64,000 nucleotides of DNA. Origin: Nymphaea colorata (lineage: Eukaryota; Streptophyta; Magnoliopsida; Nymphaeales; Nymphaeaceae). Shown in pieces: positions 12,900 to 24,299 of this stretch. The notes beneath the pieces are model-generated. The model ran no database searches. It saw only the letters and a list, made by a program, of their open reading frames with translations, and was not told the origin of the DNA. Both the position numbers and the translations under genes were made by a program. The stretch spans positions 20,752,412 to 20,816,411 of the forward strand of contig NC_045139.1 of the NCBI RefSeq assembly GCF_008831285.2, read 5' to 3'. The number at the start of each line of letters is the position of its first letter. Positions within the stretch are counted from its first letter, which is position 1.

Positions 12900-13269
12900 A
12901 AGACATCAAACTTTACGAGAATCAACAAACTATTTGTGATCACTATATTACATACGATATGCTTACACGAATCCAATTGACTCATCTTCTCCGAACATAG
13001 TGAAGACACTAGTGCTTTAGTAAGAGGGTTTGCCACCATGATGTATTGAATCCACACCAGATGATTTTATGTCATCTCTTTAACAATAAAGTAATTTAAT
13101 TCCATGCTTACAAGAAGTTGTACTCACAGTAAACTTTAAGTGGCCTCTCAATAGATTCCATTACCTTGAGCTATGAAATGAAGTTTTTTTATCCATATTG
13201 CATGCGAAGTAGTCTCATATAATACAATAAACTCTACTTCCATTGTATGAGCAGCAGTAACAGTTTGCT

Positions 13270-14241
13270 TCTTGTTACTCTATGAGATGACATTTACAAC
13301 TAAAAGAAAGACATATCCTATAGTAGATTTTCTACTATCGACACATCCTACCAAGTCAGCATCAAAGAAACCAACTACGTCAAGGTGGCCATCTTACAAT
13401 GTGTCAACATATAGTCTATTTGTGTCATGCAAATATCGCATGACTCTCTTTATGGCCTTCTAATATGTCATGTTTGGGTTTGATTGAAATCTCCCAAACA
13501 ATCCAACAACAAAATAAATATCCAATGTAGTGCAAGTCTATGCATACTGCAGCCTACCAACGATTGATGCATATAAAATGTTATTCATTTGTGTCATTAG
13601 ATATTGGTCACATGGACAATCATTTAGGCTTAGTTTATCCCCTTTAGCAATATGAATTAAAGTTGGAGAGTAATTTTCTATGTTGTATCTCTTAAATACT
13701 TTGCTGATGTATGCAGTTTGAGAAATGCTTAAAACTCCTTTATTTTTGTTCTGGTGAATTTCGATGTTCAGAACATTAGCCTCAACCATATCCTTCATTT
13801 CAAAATGAGATGCAAGAAATTGTTTGAATTTTGTTAGCATATGTATGCCATTAGTTGCAAGCATAATATCATCAATATATAATATCAAAATTATGAACTT
13901 GCTCCTACATTCTTAAGGTATATACATCGATCAATGATTTGTTATGTAAACCCAAAAGTTGCAATGACTTTGAAAACCTTTACATATCATTGTCGAGAGG
14001 CTTGTTTAAGTAAATAGATTGACTTATTAAGTTTGCAAACTAAATGATCTGTATTGCTTTCAGAAAACCCTTGAGATTGTTCCATATATATTTCTTCATT
14101 TAGATATTCCTTTAGAAAAATTGTTTTAGCATCTATCTGGTGTAACACCAAATCAAAATGACTTACTAAGACAAGAACTATTCTTATTGACTCTTTATTA
14201 GATACAGGATAATACGTCTTATTTATAGTATATGCCTCCAT
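13270..14241 (-). pseudogene. copia reverse transcriptase / RNase H remnant
   Basis: The RT is split into two open blocks. Block 14241-13987 carries the palm-domain part (LVSHFDLVLHQIDAKTIFL) and KLNKSIYLLKQ. Block 13888-13538 carries the catalytic box as LYIDDIMLAT, where YVDDI is usual, so both active-site aspartates are kept. The sequence between the blocks is frameshifted. Further on, at about 13366-13316, comes the RNase H signature DADLVGCVDSRKSTIGYV. The enzyme copied the element's RNA into DNA; this copy cannot encode a continuous protein. Confidence 0.87.
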
Positions 14242-14591
14242 GTAGGTGAACCTTTTAGCAATTAGTCTTGCTTTGCATCTTTCAATTTTACCTTTAGAGT
14301 CCTTTTTGGTTATATAGACTCATTTACATTTTATGGGTTTATTTTTTTAGGTAACTCGGTAAGATTCCACGTCTGGTTTTTAGCCATAAAGTCAGGCTCT
14401 TCTTTCATGACATTTATCTAATACGTGTATTCTTTATTCTTTATAGATTCTAATAAATGTATGAAGATCTTTATTAATATCTATGAAATCATCAGACTCT
14501 TGTATATACATTATATAGTTAGGTGGAATAAAAGGTTTCTTTATTCTAGTGGATCTACGAACAAGTAATTGTACATACTTAACCTAATGGT

Positions 14592-15570
14592 TCAATGGTT
14601 TGGTACATTACATACTGAATAAACTTTTGTATTATCATAAGATATGATAAAGTTGAATCTTTTAATACTTTCTTTAGTGGGTTTATATTTTGTATGCCGC
14701 AATTCTTCAAACTTTAGGTTTTGTAATGCATTCAGCTCAACTAAACCATCTTTTAGGAACTTAGTTTTATCTATTTCCACAATATGTAGTGAATAAGATG
14801 GACTATAGAATTTGTATCTTTTTTATGTTTCTAGATAACTAATGAAAAGCCCCTGGTTGTTCTAAGATTAAATGTCTTTATGTGGGGGTTATATAGTTTA
14901 GCTTCAGCAAGACATTACCATATGTGCATATAAGATAGAGAAGGTTTTCTATTAGTCAAAATTTTTATGGAGTTTTAGGTACAACCTTAGTATGGACTTT
15001 ATTAAAAATATGTATTGTTGTCTTAAGAGTTTCTTCTCACAGATGAATAGGAAGAGTAGAGAAATTTAACATAGCATTAACCATTTCTTTAAGCATACGA
15101 ATTTTCCTTTTTACTATGTTATTCTAATAGGCACTACCAAGTATAGTATATTGAGGTACAATGCCCTATTGTTTAAAACTTGCATCAATGGACCTTTCAT
15201 TTGTCCAATCCTAGTAAATCTACAATAATATTCAACATTTGTATCTAATCTAACTATCTTGATTATTTCATCAGTTTGTTTCTCTACTTCTTTCTTAAAC
15301 TCTTTGAAAACCTGACATACATCTAACTTTTCAAAGATTAAGTAGAAATACATATACACAAAGGTGACAAGATACTTTTTGTCAATATAACATAGAGTGA
15401 AAGGTCCACAGACATCTGTATAGACTCTCTTTAATATCTCATTACTTCTCTTAGCACTTTCTTTATAAGTGTCGGTTTGTTTTACCTTTATACAATCAAT
15501 ACATGGACCATTTAAAATATCTTCCTTTATAAGTCTTTTTCTTTTCAAAGATATAGCCTAATCTGCGATG
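14592..15570 (-). pseudogene. copia integrase remnant
   Basis: Block 15548-15114 starts in the GAG-pre-integrase zinc region (LNGPCIDCIKVKQT) and runs into the integrase core with VYTDVCGPF, where the first catalytic Asp sits. An open piece at 14780-14592 covers the linker between integrase and RT. The intervening sequence is broken by stops. Integrase inserted the cDNA into host DNA; it is non-functional here. Confidence 0.82.
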
Positions 15571-15739
15571 CTAGAGCATATAAGAGTTATAATTTATGAT
15601 GCGATGTTTAACTAGTTAATGCAAATTCAGAAACTAATGTTTCTTGAGTCTTTATGTTTAATTTATATAAACTATCACACAAAAGAGAAAAACATTGTTA
15701 GTTCTTTAAAAACAAGTATCAAGTTTAGCTTGGTAGATC

Positions 15740-16620
15740 TCAACAACCTTTACACATAAACTCATCATATTCCATGAAAAGATGCTTTTTTTTATCCATT
15801 GTTAGTTCTTTTCTGCTCATAAAGTTCTGCAAAGCATTAGTAATATGTACTATAGCATCCGAGTCAATATGCCAACTATTTACAGGAACATGTAATAAAT
15901 TACATTCATGAGAAACAAATGACAAATTACCTTTCATCTCCATCCATTTCTTGTATTCCATGTGGCTATGTCTCATTTTCTTACAAAAGAAGCACTTTAT
16001 GGGAGCCAGACTGGACTACTTGGTTTAGGAAGTACCTTCTCATGATAACTTCTTTCTAGCACTTTTTTCATAACTTTTTTTTTGTCCAAACTTGCTAGAG
16101 TCTTGGTGAGACGCCATATGTGCACTATGCACTCTCAGCTTGTAGTCTCTCCTCTTCCTCAACACACTTGAGCAGTAGTTCATTAATTATCAATTGAACA
16201 TTATGTGTCTTGTAGGAGATTTTAAATGGTACATACTCCAATGATAGAGACGCAAAAATGAAATGCACTAAGAAAGAGTTAGATATTGTCAATGACATTC
16301 ATTAGGCTGTGTCTCCATATTCCTCCTTTTCATAATATGTTGATGAATATTACTCCCACCAATGTACTTCATAGGTATCTATGTCATAGGTATCAACTTA
16401 GACATCAGGGTATTAGCTCTGACTTTACTGAAACTGACAAGTTGTGCCTCAGTGGTGTCAATAAACTTTTTCGCCCTTCTACATTGTGGGATTACACCTC
16501 ATATGCTCTTTGTGACTCTAGATTGCAAAAGCAACAAACTAAGTTGATTGGACCGCTCTTACTTTTCAAAGAACCCTTTTTCCTCATGTGTACTTTATAG
16601 TGTAAGAGCTGTAGGCTCAT
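15740..16620 (-). pseudogene. copia gag, zinc knuckle and protease remnant
   Basis: The protease part reads NSWHIDSDAIVHITN (minus strand, near 15860), clearly the copia protease active-site region, but the usual D-S-G is D-S-D (15857-15865). Upstream is the gag zinc knuckle CFFCKKMRHSHMEYKKW, a CX2CX4HX4C motif whose last Cys is replaced by Tyr. Farther upstream, frames from about 16620 to 16130 carry copia gag-like sequence, including INELLLKCVEEEERL, with stops. Loss of both key residues indicates a long-dead element. Confidence 0.78.
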
Positions 16621-17024
16621 TTCTTCGCAATGCCAGATCCTTATACCCCAAAGTGAGCATCACAATTTCTTTCCATTTATTGAAATTTGATCCATCATGC
16701 AAAAAAATAGAACTAAACACCATAAATGAATATAAGACATTCATAAGTTGGCTGCATTACATGAAACAATGAATGGAAAACGTAAACTACAAGGCCCCTT
16801 ACATTTCCAAGGCAAATACCAAAGGTCATTAGGATATCACTTTGGTGATACAACTAATACACACATGTACTCCACCTTAACTATATTTGGCAAAAATAGA
16901 AAAGATCAAGCACAACAAAATAAAAACAAGGCACCTTTGGGCACAACTAGCTAAAATTCTGAAATGTCAATATTCTTAGTTACCTTGCTTTTTCTCTTGA
17001 ACATGACCGACTACCTTCAAAGTG

Positions 17025-17470
17025 CTACTGTGGATGGGTGAAGGCTGTCCATCCAATAGACGTATCTTCCATTTTGATATGCTAGAAGTCACTGTTGCAG
17101 TCAAACTTAGAGAAGTAATTTTTATCTTGAATCCTCTAGATCAAGACATTTTGTTCCAGAATATTATACCCATCATCTCTATTATTGTTGTTTAGCCTTC
17201 TGTAGTTTATTACCATTCTTGTTTTTTCTCGAATTTGTTTGGAGTGTTTATTAACAATAAAAGTAGAAGACCTGTGAGGACTTGTGCTCTTTCATATTAC
17301 TTTCAAGTTTAAGAGTTCCTTGATGTAGTTTTCCATGTCCTTTTCTTCTTTCAAAGAGTGTTTAATATTGGTTGTTTTAATCTAGAGATCTGGATTGACT
17401 ATATCTAGTTTACAAACAGCCTTATTCTTTTCCCAATGTCGTTGTGAGTCTAGTAGCTTGGCAAAGTTGG
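17025..17470 (-). pseudogene. pararetroviral reverse transcriptase, N-terminal half
   Basis: On the minus strand the frame shows MENYIKELLNLKVI, then TRMVINYRRLNNNN at about 17225-17185, the conserved RT finger/palm entry of caulimovirids and Ty3-like polymerases. Stops occur within it. The sequence leaves the viral frame at about 17025, before the catalytic DD box, so the catalytic core is absent. It follows the protease region in the expected order. Confidence 0.72.
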
Positions 17471-17699
17471 TTTGGATTTTTTTGGCACTATCCACGTAAG
17501 GGACAAGCAAGATCAGTGTTGCACTTTTTCTTTTTATTTGTCCACGTCCATTTAGTTTTTTGTGGTGATGTTATGGATGGAGGTGACAAAGGCGGTGAAG
17601 GTTGAGGGGGTGTCCCACTATGCTTCTCGAGCACTCTGATCAAGACCAGAGGATAGATGTAAGGTTCAAAGTAGGTTGGATCAAACAAGGTATGTAGGT

Positions 17700-18065
17700 C
17701 TCAAAGTAATTGGAGACCGAGTTTTGAAATAACAACTCCTTTGCGATATCCGATCAAAAAGGACAAACCATTGATGCAGTATATGTTTTTTGTATCAAAG
17801 AGCTTAACATAAAGGGTAGGACCCTTTGATGCTTGTGTTAGGGTTTCTCCAATAGTCCAAAATTAGAGGGTCACTAATTCCTATAGGAACATATTCTGTA
17901 TATTGAAGTTTGACACCTCACATGGTTTCTACCATAATGGGTTCACTCATTTGTTTGATGTATCTTGGGTCTATGAGTGATTTGTCTATGATGGTATTCA
18001 TACAACCCGTGCCAATCAAGGCTTGTACATCTATAATGGATTAACCTCTGGTGATTTTATACCTA
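17700..18065 (-). pseudogene. pararetroviral aspartic protease, active site mutated
   Basis: The minus-strand frame reads VQALIGTGC around 18020-18000, where the plus-strand copy at 24388 keeps the canonical DTG. The GAC codon has become GGC at 18011-18013, removing the catalytic aspartate. Flanking words and the downstream LDPTYFEP-type segment near 17670 match the plus-strand copy. Stops are present. Confidence 0.78.
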
Positions 18066-18535
18066 ACCAAAAGTAGGTGGAAGTTTGGCATCTTTCTTAA
18101 CCATGATTATTATTTTAAAATTCTGATTATACTTGTTTTGTCATTTTGATTCATAAAAGCGGAGGTAGAGGATGGTTTATTAATTATTATTTTTCTTGTA
18201 ATTCTTCTATTTGATTTCGAACATTTGTTTTAAAATCTTCTATTTCGTCTTTATAACTTTCTAGTGTATGAAACCCTCGTGCTTGCTGGTCCTTAGAGGT
18301 CTCAACTATTTCTTCTAACTAGAGGTTATGTTGTGATGTGGAGGCTCTGTCTCTATGTCAACACAGGAGTTCACTTAAAAAGGATAAGTGACTTTAGTTC
18401 TTGGAGGATGGAGTTTCATGTACTGTGCGTGATCTTCCTAAAAAAGGTAATAGTCTGAGTTTCACTCATGGCTATTCTTACCTTCTCTTCTTCGATTAGG
18501 TTGAATAAACTTTTCAAATTCAACTAAGGAGGGTA

Positions 18536-18547
18536 GCTCTGATACCA
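18536..18547 (-). promoter_or_regulatory. initiator tRNA-Met primer-binding site
   Basis: The minus strand reads TGGTATCAGAGC, the 12-nt complement of the 3' end of plant initiator tRNA-Met, which primes reverse transcription in caulimovirids and many LTR elements. It lies at the expected 5' side of copy A. Confidence 0.85.
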
Positions 18548-18719
18548 ATTGTCAAGTTCCATTTCCAGCTCCATGAAATAGGGAAGAGTTCATCAACCCG
18601 ATAATGGTTAAACTTTCGGGACAACATTTTGGCTTATTCAACTCAAGTCACTTTTGAACACGTCAATGGTAAGGATAATAATATCGCTTATATCCTTTTC
18701 AGGTTATTAACAATCCAGA

Positions 18720-20060
18720 ATGGATAAGCTGTCAGAAGATTTGTTTAAAGCCATCAATATGGTAATGGCATATGGATGAGAACAACAGAAACTTTTTGTC
18801 GAATTCATGGAAAAACACACTGAGCTCACCATCTAGATGGGATGATGCCATGGATCTACTTCAAGTCACTTTGGGTAAGACCAGAGTAGTAGCAACCCAA
18901 AAAAGAAGATGGGAAGATGCAAATACAAGAGGAGATTACTGTAAAAACTGTTGCTGACAAAACCAGCCATTTGTCAAAAATCTTTCCAGAGCAAACAACA
19001 TTCTTGAACCAGTTAATGAATACTTTAGCACTCCCAGAGATTTGTTTGTCATTTCCATCAAAGGATCAAATGGATAGTTTTTAATAGACTGTACAAGCAT
19101 ATACCCTCGTCTGACCTGTTTATAGGGGTGCCACCCTGAGATCATTAAAAATTAGTTCCAGTTTGGTTCCCTGGCCCTGATATACCTCTCTCCTTCCTTA
19201 GAAGAAGTTGCCTTACTAGCATCCGAGATAGAAAATACAGTAAAAGAATTTACAACTGAAAACCCGGGAATTACAACTGAGTCAATTATTTTCCTGAAAT
19301 TCTACTCAGTAGCCCCTGAACTCGTAATCCTTTCAAAGTCTAGTAGAGAAAGACTTTCATCTAACTTTTGACATTACCCAGAAGCATAAACCATATCCCT
19401 ACATTGAAGGCAAATTAAACTTTATCTATTATTGATGTGCCTTCGGCATGAAAGTCTTAGTCAGGACTGCTCATTCACAGGCAGAAAGAGGCATATGGGG
19501 GCACCATGCATCTACCAACTGGTGCGTCGTCATCAACTCTCATAAAAAAGAAGGACACTACTACTCTTGGTAAACTCCATTGATTTATCCACAAAATAGA
19601 CCAAGGAGAACTGCAAAATGCTCCAAACATAGACAAAGCCTACTACCAGCTCGCTAAGCACCCAACAGGTACTTGTTATGTCTGCAGCAAGAAAACACCT
19701 TCTGCAGAAACTAAATTAAGGATTGAAGACCTTCACGGTCAAAAGGCATTGGCTAGTTAGGGGACGTGGGCAGCTCACCCTAGCTAAATCAAATTTTCTC
19801 CCCACATGCAGAAGGAAGTCTGACTCATCACCAACAACATGTCCCTATGAGAAGGCTAGGCACTAAAAAATGGTAAGAGTTTTTTGGCTCAGCAAAAGAC
19901 GGTAAAGATGCTTTGTCAAGTGATGCAAGGATACACATATAGCATCAAACTTTTCCCTTCACTCACTACCGTGTAATGCGGAAAAGTTGTTGATAAGATC
20001 AAAAGCCTCTATTCTCTTGTTGTCACCTTGCAATAAGGTGGGACAACTGGATACCATTAC
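18720..20060 (+). pseudogene. unidentified coding-like region of the pararetroviral copy
   Basis: Several plus-strand frames look coding rather than random, for example MDKLSEDLFKAINMVMAYG near 18722 and a helix-like EEVALLASEIENTVKEF near 19203, but they are cut by stops and I recognise no domain. Its place just upstream of the viral promoter would suit the last ORF of a caulimovirid. Assignment to the virus rests on position only. Confidence 0.4.
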
Positions 20061-20099
20061 CAGCCTCGCATGACATCTCACCTATCATTTTGCAATACT

Positions 20100-20470
20100 T
20101 CAAGAAAATGAAAGACAACTGTCCTCCAACAACGGCTATTATCCTCCAACCACGTTCATGGATGAGGTTTGGCAATATCTATAAAAGGAGAAAGCTCTCT
20201 CAAGAACGGGGAGTAGAAAAAATGACTCGGGAGCTCGACATAGAGAAAGAGAGAAAGAAGAATAAGTGTGTACTTTCCTTTTCCATGTCAGTCTGATTCA
20301 TGAAATTAGCCTTTGGCTAAGAAGGAACCTCTCATCTCCGAGAGGGTGTAAAGCTTTTCATTTCAATAAAAGGAGGGTCAGACTCCTGCTTGGTAAGTCT
20401 TCTACATTTCCTTTTATGCTTTTTAATCATTCTTCTTTGCTTGTGCTGTTTGCTTGCTGCATGTATCCCA
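20100..20470 (+). promoter_or_regulatory. pararetroviral promoter and poly(A) signal relic
   Basis: TATAAAA at 20180-20186 is followed 185 bp later by AATAAA at 20365-20370, and then a roughly 285-bp leader reaches the primer-site relic. In caulimovirids the promoter and the poly(A) signal lie close together in this order, because the pregenomic RNA is terminally redundant. Activity is not implied. Confidence 0.55.
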
Positions 20471-20654
20471 ATTTCTAGTCTATATATTTTTATAGTCATG
20501 ATAACTCCAAAGTGCTAAGCGTAAGTACTACTAGGCCAAAAGATAACGTTAAGGGAAAGAGCCCGTAATGCAGTTAGTAAGATGGAACATCTAAGACAAC
20601 AAAAAGGCAGGCAACGGGATAGTTTGCATGCAAGAGAAACATAAGGAAATTAGG

Positions 20655-20667
20655 ATTTGTATCAGAT
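20655..20667 (+). promoter_or_regulatory. decayed tRNA-Met primer-binding site, copy B
   Basis: TTGTATCAGATCA aligns with the intact TGGTATCAGAGC of copy A, because the sequences downstream of both are homologous. It carries a one-base loss and substitutions. Confidence 0.6.
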
Positions 20668-20989
20668 CACACTCCTTAGTTGAATTTGAAAACTTTACTC
20701 AACCTAATCCGAGAAGAGAATGTAAGAATAGCCATTACTGAAACTCAGACTATACCTTTTCTAAGAAGATCATACACAGCACGTGAAACTCCTCTATTGA
20801 GAACCAAAGTCACTTATCCTTTTTAAGTGAACTCCTACGTCGACGTAGAGGAAGAGCCTCCACGTCACAATATAATCTCTAGTTAGAAGAAATAGCTGAG
20901 ATTCCTAAGGACCAACAAGAACGAGGGCTTCGCCAGGTCTTGAACCTAGAAATTCTCTACCACCACAGTGAGTGGAGAAGGTTACAATA

Positions 20990-21800
20990 CCTATAACATA
21001 GAGCTAGCTATGTCAGTTCTCAAAATTCGAACAAAAACTATATCTCTGTTAAGTCTGGAAAGAATTAGAATCTTAAAACCAGAGGATATAATCTGATTCA
21101 TATAGGTCTAATAGTTGTAAAAATCTGACCACTTCACCGGAAGAGTACTAGTGCAAAATGCTTTGTAATGGTATTAGATAAACGTTTCTAGAAAGCTGCC
21201 AAAGCAAATTTGGGAGCCATGGAAATAGATTTAAACAACAAAGTTGAATAGAGTTGGAATGATCTATCTAATTCTAAACACCGTACATGAGTATAAAAGA
21301 TTTTTACAAATACCTCTCTATTAGAATACAAACTAAAGGATATGAAGTTATGGCCGAAGGTGATAACCTTCTTGTGTCTGTTGTTGTTGTCGAAAGACTC
21401 AACAACAATGATCAAGTTAAATACAACTTAAACATTTGAGGAATTTTTGATGTTGTAGCATCTCATGAAATAAAATTCATAAAACCTCAAACTTATAGTT
21501 TGAAATAACTAGCCAGTCTAGAATGGCCAGTAGGAAGATTCATCCAAGATGAACCTCCAACTTCAATCCCAACAACAGCCATGCACTATAAAGATAGGCA
21601 TGTGCAAGTGTTTATTCGATTCATATCGTATGAACATAGGTATACAATCACCTTTAAAGATGACTATCAATCTTTAAAAGATCTGTAACAAATCCAACAA
21701 GCAAGGCACTCAACATCATTTTGAAAAAGCCTCCAGAACATGGAAAGACTTGAATCTTAGAACTGAGTCTACCAAGGTATTCCCATACGATCTATGCAAA
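20990..21800 (+). pseudogene. pararetroviral movement-protein-like region
   Basis: Broken plus-strand frames include LLSLERIRILKPEDII near 21045, a KRF..LGAMEIDL-type segment near 21180-21225 and LKDMKLWPKVITFL near 21333. The order and character resemble the 30K-type movement proteins that enlarge plasmodesmata in caulimovirids. At least ten stops or shifts are present. The identification rests on remembered family character and position, not on a computed alignment. Confidence 0.5.
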
Positions 21801-21949
21801 TAAAGTAAAGTATAATTGTTATTTGGACGAAGAATATGGCCATGAATGCCATGGAGTAAATAAACAATTAAATACTATTATATATTTAATTATCATACAA
21901 GGAAAATTGTTAAGAGAAAAGTGAAGATTATAACAAGCAAATGTTAGAT

Positions 21950-22969
21950 TCCCTGGTTGCTTTCATGCAATCGAGAAATAAGTTAATAAAAGATCTCATT
22001 GACTACCATAAAAATCAACTCAATGAGTTAATAAAAGCCTTCAAAAATATAGAACGCTTAAAGTTTCTAGACCAGCAACATAAAGTACTAATTGAACAAT
22101 AAACTTCTAGCTTAACCACTACATTGGATATCTTAATAAAGAAAATAACTCAAAAATTGGATGAAAGTACCTTGCTGTTCTCAAAACTAGAACAAAAAAT
22201 CCCAAGATATAGCCTTAAGTTAATATGGAAGAAGATGTACTCTTTATCAGACCAGTAGCATCTCAATTGAAGATTAATGGTATCAATAGCTCTCCTGGCT
22301 ACACAAACTATGAAGGGACTTCCCAGTCCAACAAAGAGTATCCAAAATTATCAATCTTACTATTGGACTCTTATGTCAAGTACTAAAAAGACTCAAAGAT
22401 ATCGAGACAAAATATGATAAAATTCTAAAGGAGCATGGAAAATTAACCTGTCTAGAATATGATTAATTAGTCAAAATACTTAATAAATTAAGTCTAAAAA
22501 CATCTGAACCACTACGGATGTAGTTGAGCAGTAAATATCTCTTTATTAAAAAAAGATGGATCAAAACCAACAAAATAAAATCTTGTTCCCTACAGAATTA
22601 AGAATAACGACTGATAATATTCTACTACTCGTGGAATTAGAAAAATGGCTAAAGGCCTTGGGCCAAATTAATCAAATCAAGACATCTATGTTGACAAGGA
22701 CAACAATATCGGGGTTTATGTCCAAGAACCTGAAAGCAAAGATGACAAAGTCTAACATCTTTTCCCTTAAAGGAATTGCTATACAAAACTATACGGAATC
22801 CCAAGCTGAAAGTAGTAGAACCACAACTACTACCGAAATCCATATGGTCACACAGCAAGAGGGGAAAATTATAATTAAAGATTATTTAAAGGCAAACCTT
22901 AGCCATAAGGACGCTAGGGAAACGATGGCATACCTTGAAATCTATTTAGGTGACACAACCAGATTCTAG
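21950..22969 (+). pseudogene. pararetroviral pre-coat region
   Basis: Between the movement-like and coat regions are Lys/Glu/Asn-rich frames with heptad-like spacing near 21960-22190. An open frame of 137 codons at 22556-22969 starts MDQNQQNKILFPTELRITTD and includes KMTKSNIFSLKG. No catalytic domain was seen. The position fits the N-terminal part of a caulimovirid coat polyprotein. Confidence 0.5.
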
Positions 22970-23700
22970 TGGGAAGCATATAAGTAACGCTTTTTGGGTG
23001 AATTAGAAAGTGACATCTTAGTTGGAATAAATCCCTATAGCTTTGTATTCCAAATACAATTAATCTTAACAAGAACAAGTCCCAATGCTGGAATGTACGA
23101 AACCAGAAAGAAGCTATATGTAGATTGGACCAACTCAGTCTAACAAGTTGGAATTATATTAAAAGAATTCCTTAGAGCCTATTACTATTATACTACTATC
23201 TTAGGAAATTCATGTGATAACGAGATTGGATATAGACTTTTCCGTAAGCTCCCAGGAGCTTTAGGACAAGAATTAGTAAAGGGCTGACTGGCCTATGTCC
23301 AAGAAAACCAGCCATTACAAATCTCACAAAATATTGCATGTCGTATAAGGTACATATGTAAATGCCTTGAAAAAAAATATACAGAAATCAAAGTACATAA
23401 ACAATTAAAGGGAGATCATTCCTCCTGTAAAAATATTTATATTGTGAAAAACTATGGAGAACAAAAGGCCAGGAAAAAGTTTCGAAAGCAAAAGAGACAA
23501 GTAAAAGAAAAGCCTAGGAGAAAGGTTAAAAAATATTTCTTAAAAAAATCTAGAAATAAAGCCCCTTACTTAAATAAGGACAAACATGTTCGAAAATATG
23601 ACAAAAAATGTAATTATAGAAATAAACTTTGTTGATTGTTTGCAACGAAAATGACCATCTTGGGAGTAGTTGTCCAAAACTACTAAATACCTATACTAAA
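22970..23700 (+). pseudogene. pararetroviral coat/nucleocapsid region with broken zinc knuckle
   Basis: After a stop the frame continues with an RFLGELESDI-type helix, a capsid-like segment (VDWTN, LRAYYYY, FRKLPGALGQELVKG), then a strongly basic arm (RKKFRKQKRQVKEKPRRKVKKYF, 23473-23541) typical of nucleic-acid-binding coat tails. A zinc knuckle follows: at 23641-23676 one frame reads CNENDHLGSSCP, giving the CX4HX4C half, while the first Cys lies in another frame. The CCHC motif is therefore frameshifted. Stops also occur at about 23142 and 23284. Confidence 0.65.
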
Positions 23701-23907
23701 GAGGCAGTTTTAATAAATACAACAAACCAAAACTCATCAACATTGATGAATATGTCAGTGAAACAAAATCTATTTACCCAATATTATCAGTAGAAGATTT
23801 TGATTACAAACAAAGTATCTATGAAGAAGATTATCCATGACTAAATAAATTTAGAAAATCTAATGACACAGACCTGGACAAGTTCTTAGAATATACCCAA
23901 TCAAACG

Positions 23908-24147
23908 ATGAACTTAGACTGTATATATGAGTGGAAGTTTAAAGAAGGTAGCTTGAGTAAACAATGTTTTTGTTGCTCAAGATGTCCAAGTATGGACAAT
24001 AGATGGCGCTGTGTTTTCTGCTTTTCAGAAATCTGCAGGCTTTGTTTGAAAGTACTCAAACCACACCTGGAATTAGAATTAACAGGAAGAGAACAGTCAA
24101 AACAAGAAAAATCAGAAGAGTCTAGTCTAGAAAGAAGAATTCATTGA
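23908..24147 (+). pseudogene. pararetroviral second cysteine-rich box
   Basis: An open 79-codon frame contains CX2C-X8-CX2C-X4-CX2C at residues 23, 26, 35, 38, 43 and 46 (nucleotides 23974-24045), with the words CSRC, CVFC and CRLC. Badnaviruses and tungroviruses carry a comparable box with a longer first spacer (CX2CX11CX2CX4CX2C) between coat and protease, which is where this sits. It is followed by a charged Glu/Lys-rich helix and a stop. Confidence 0.65.
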
Positions 24148-24299
24148 CTAGAAAATTATAAAGACGAAATACAAGATTTTAAAACGAATGTTCAAAATCA
24201 AATAGATGAATTATAATGTAAACCATCCTCTACCTCTGCTTTTATGAATCAGAATGACAAAACAACCAGTATAATATAATTTTAAAATAATAATCCTGG

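Larger units (their letters stand above)
12900..16650 (-). mobile_element. decayed Ty1/copia LTR retrotransposon, internal domain
   Basis: Reading the minus strand from about 16650 downwards, fragments appear in the order gag, zinc knuckle, protease, GAG-pre-integrase/integrase, reverse transcriptase, RNase H. This order is diagnostic of Ty1/copia, where integrase precedes RT. Many stops and frameshifts interrupt the polyprotein. I could not find LTRs, a primer-binding site or a polypurine tract, so this is a truncated internal region. It abuts the pararetroviral copy at about 17.0 kb. Confidence 0.88.
17025..18548 (-). mobile_element. endogenous caulimovirid fragment, copy A (deletion derivative)
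   Basis: Read on the minus strand, this starts at a primer-binding site (18547-18536), runs through a short N-terminal coding segment, then jumps directly to the region before the protease, through protease (about 18060-17700) and into the first half of RT (about 17460-17025). Segments 18272-18545 and 17645-18265 match the reverse complement of plus-strand positions about 20660-20945 and 24143-24745. Relative to that copy, about 3.2 kb holding movement and coat regions is missing at about 18272. Frames are broken throughout. Confidence 0.82.

Noticed and set aside
20863-20960. Possible splice donor explaining the deletion in pararetroviral copy A
   Set aside because: The deletion joint lies at GGGCTTC/TTCAT with microhomology. 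The nearest CAG|GTCTTG donor is several bases away from the joint, so splicing is not supported.
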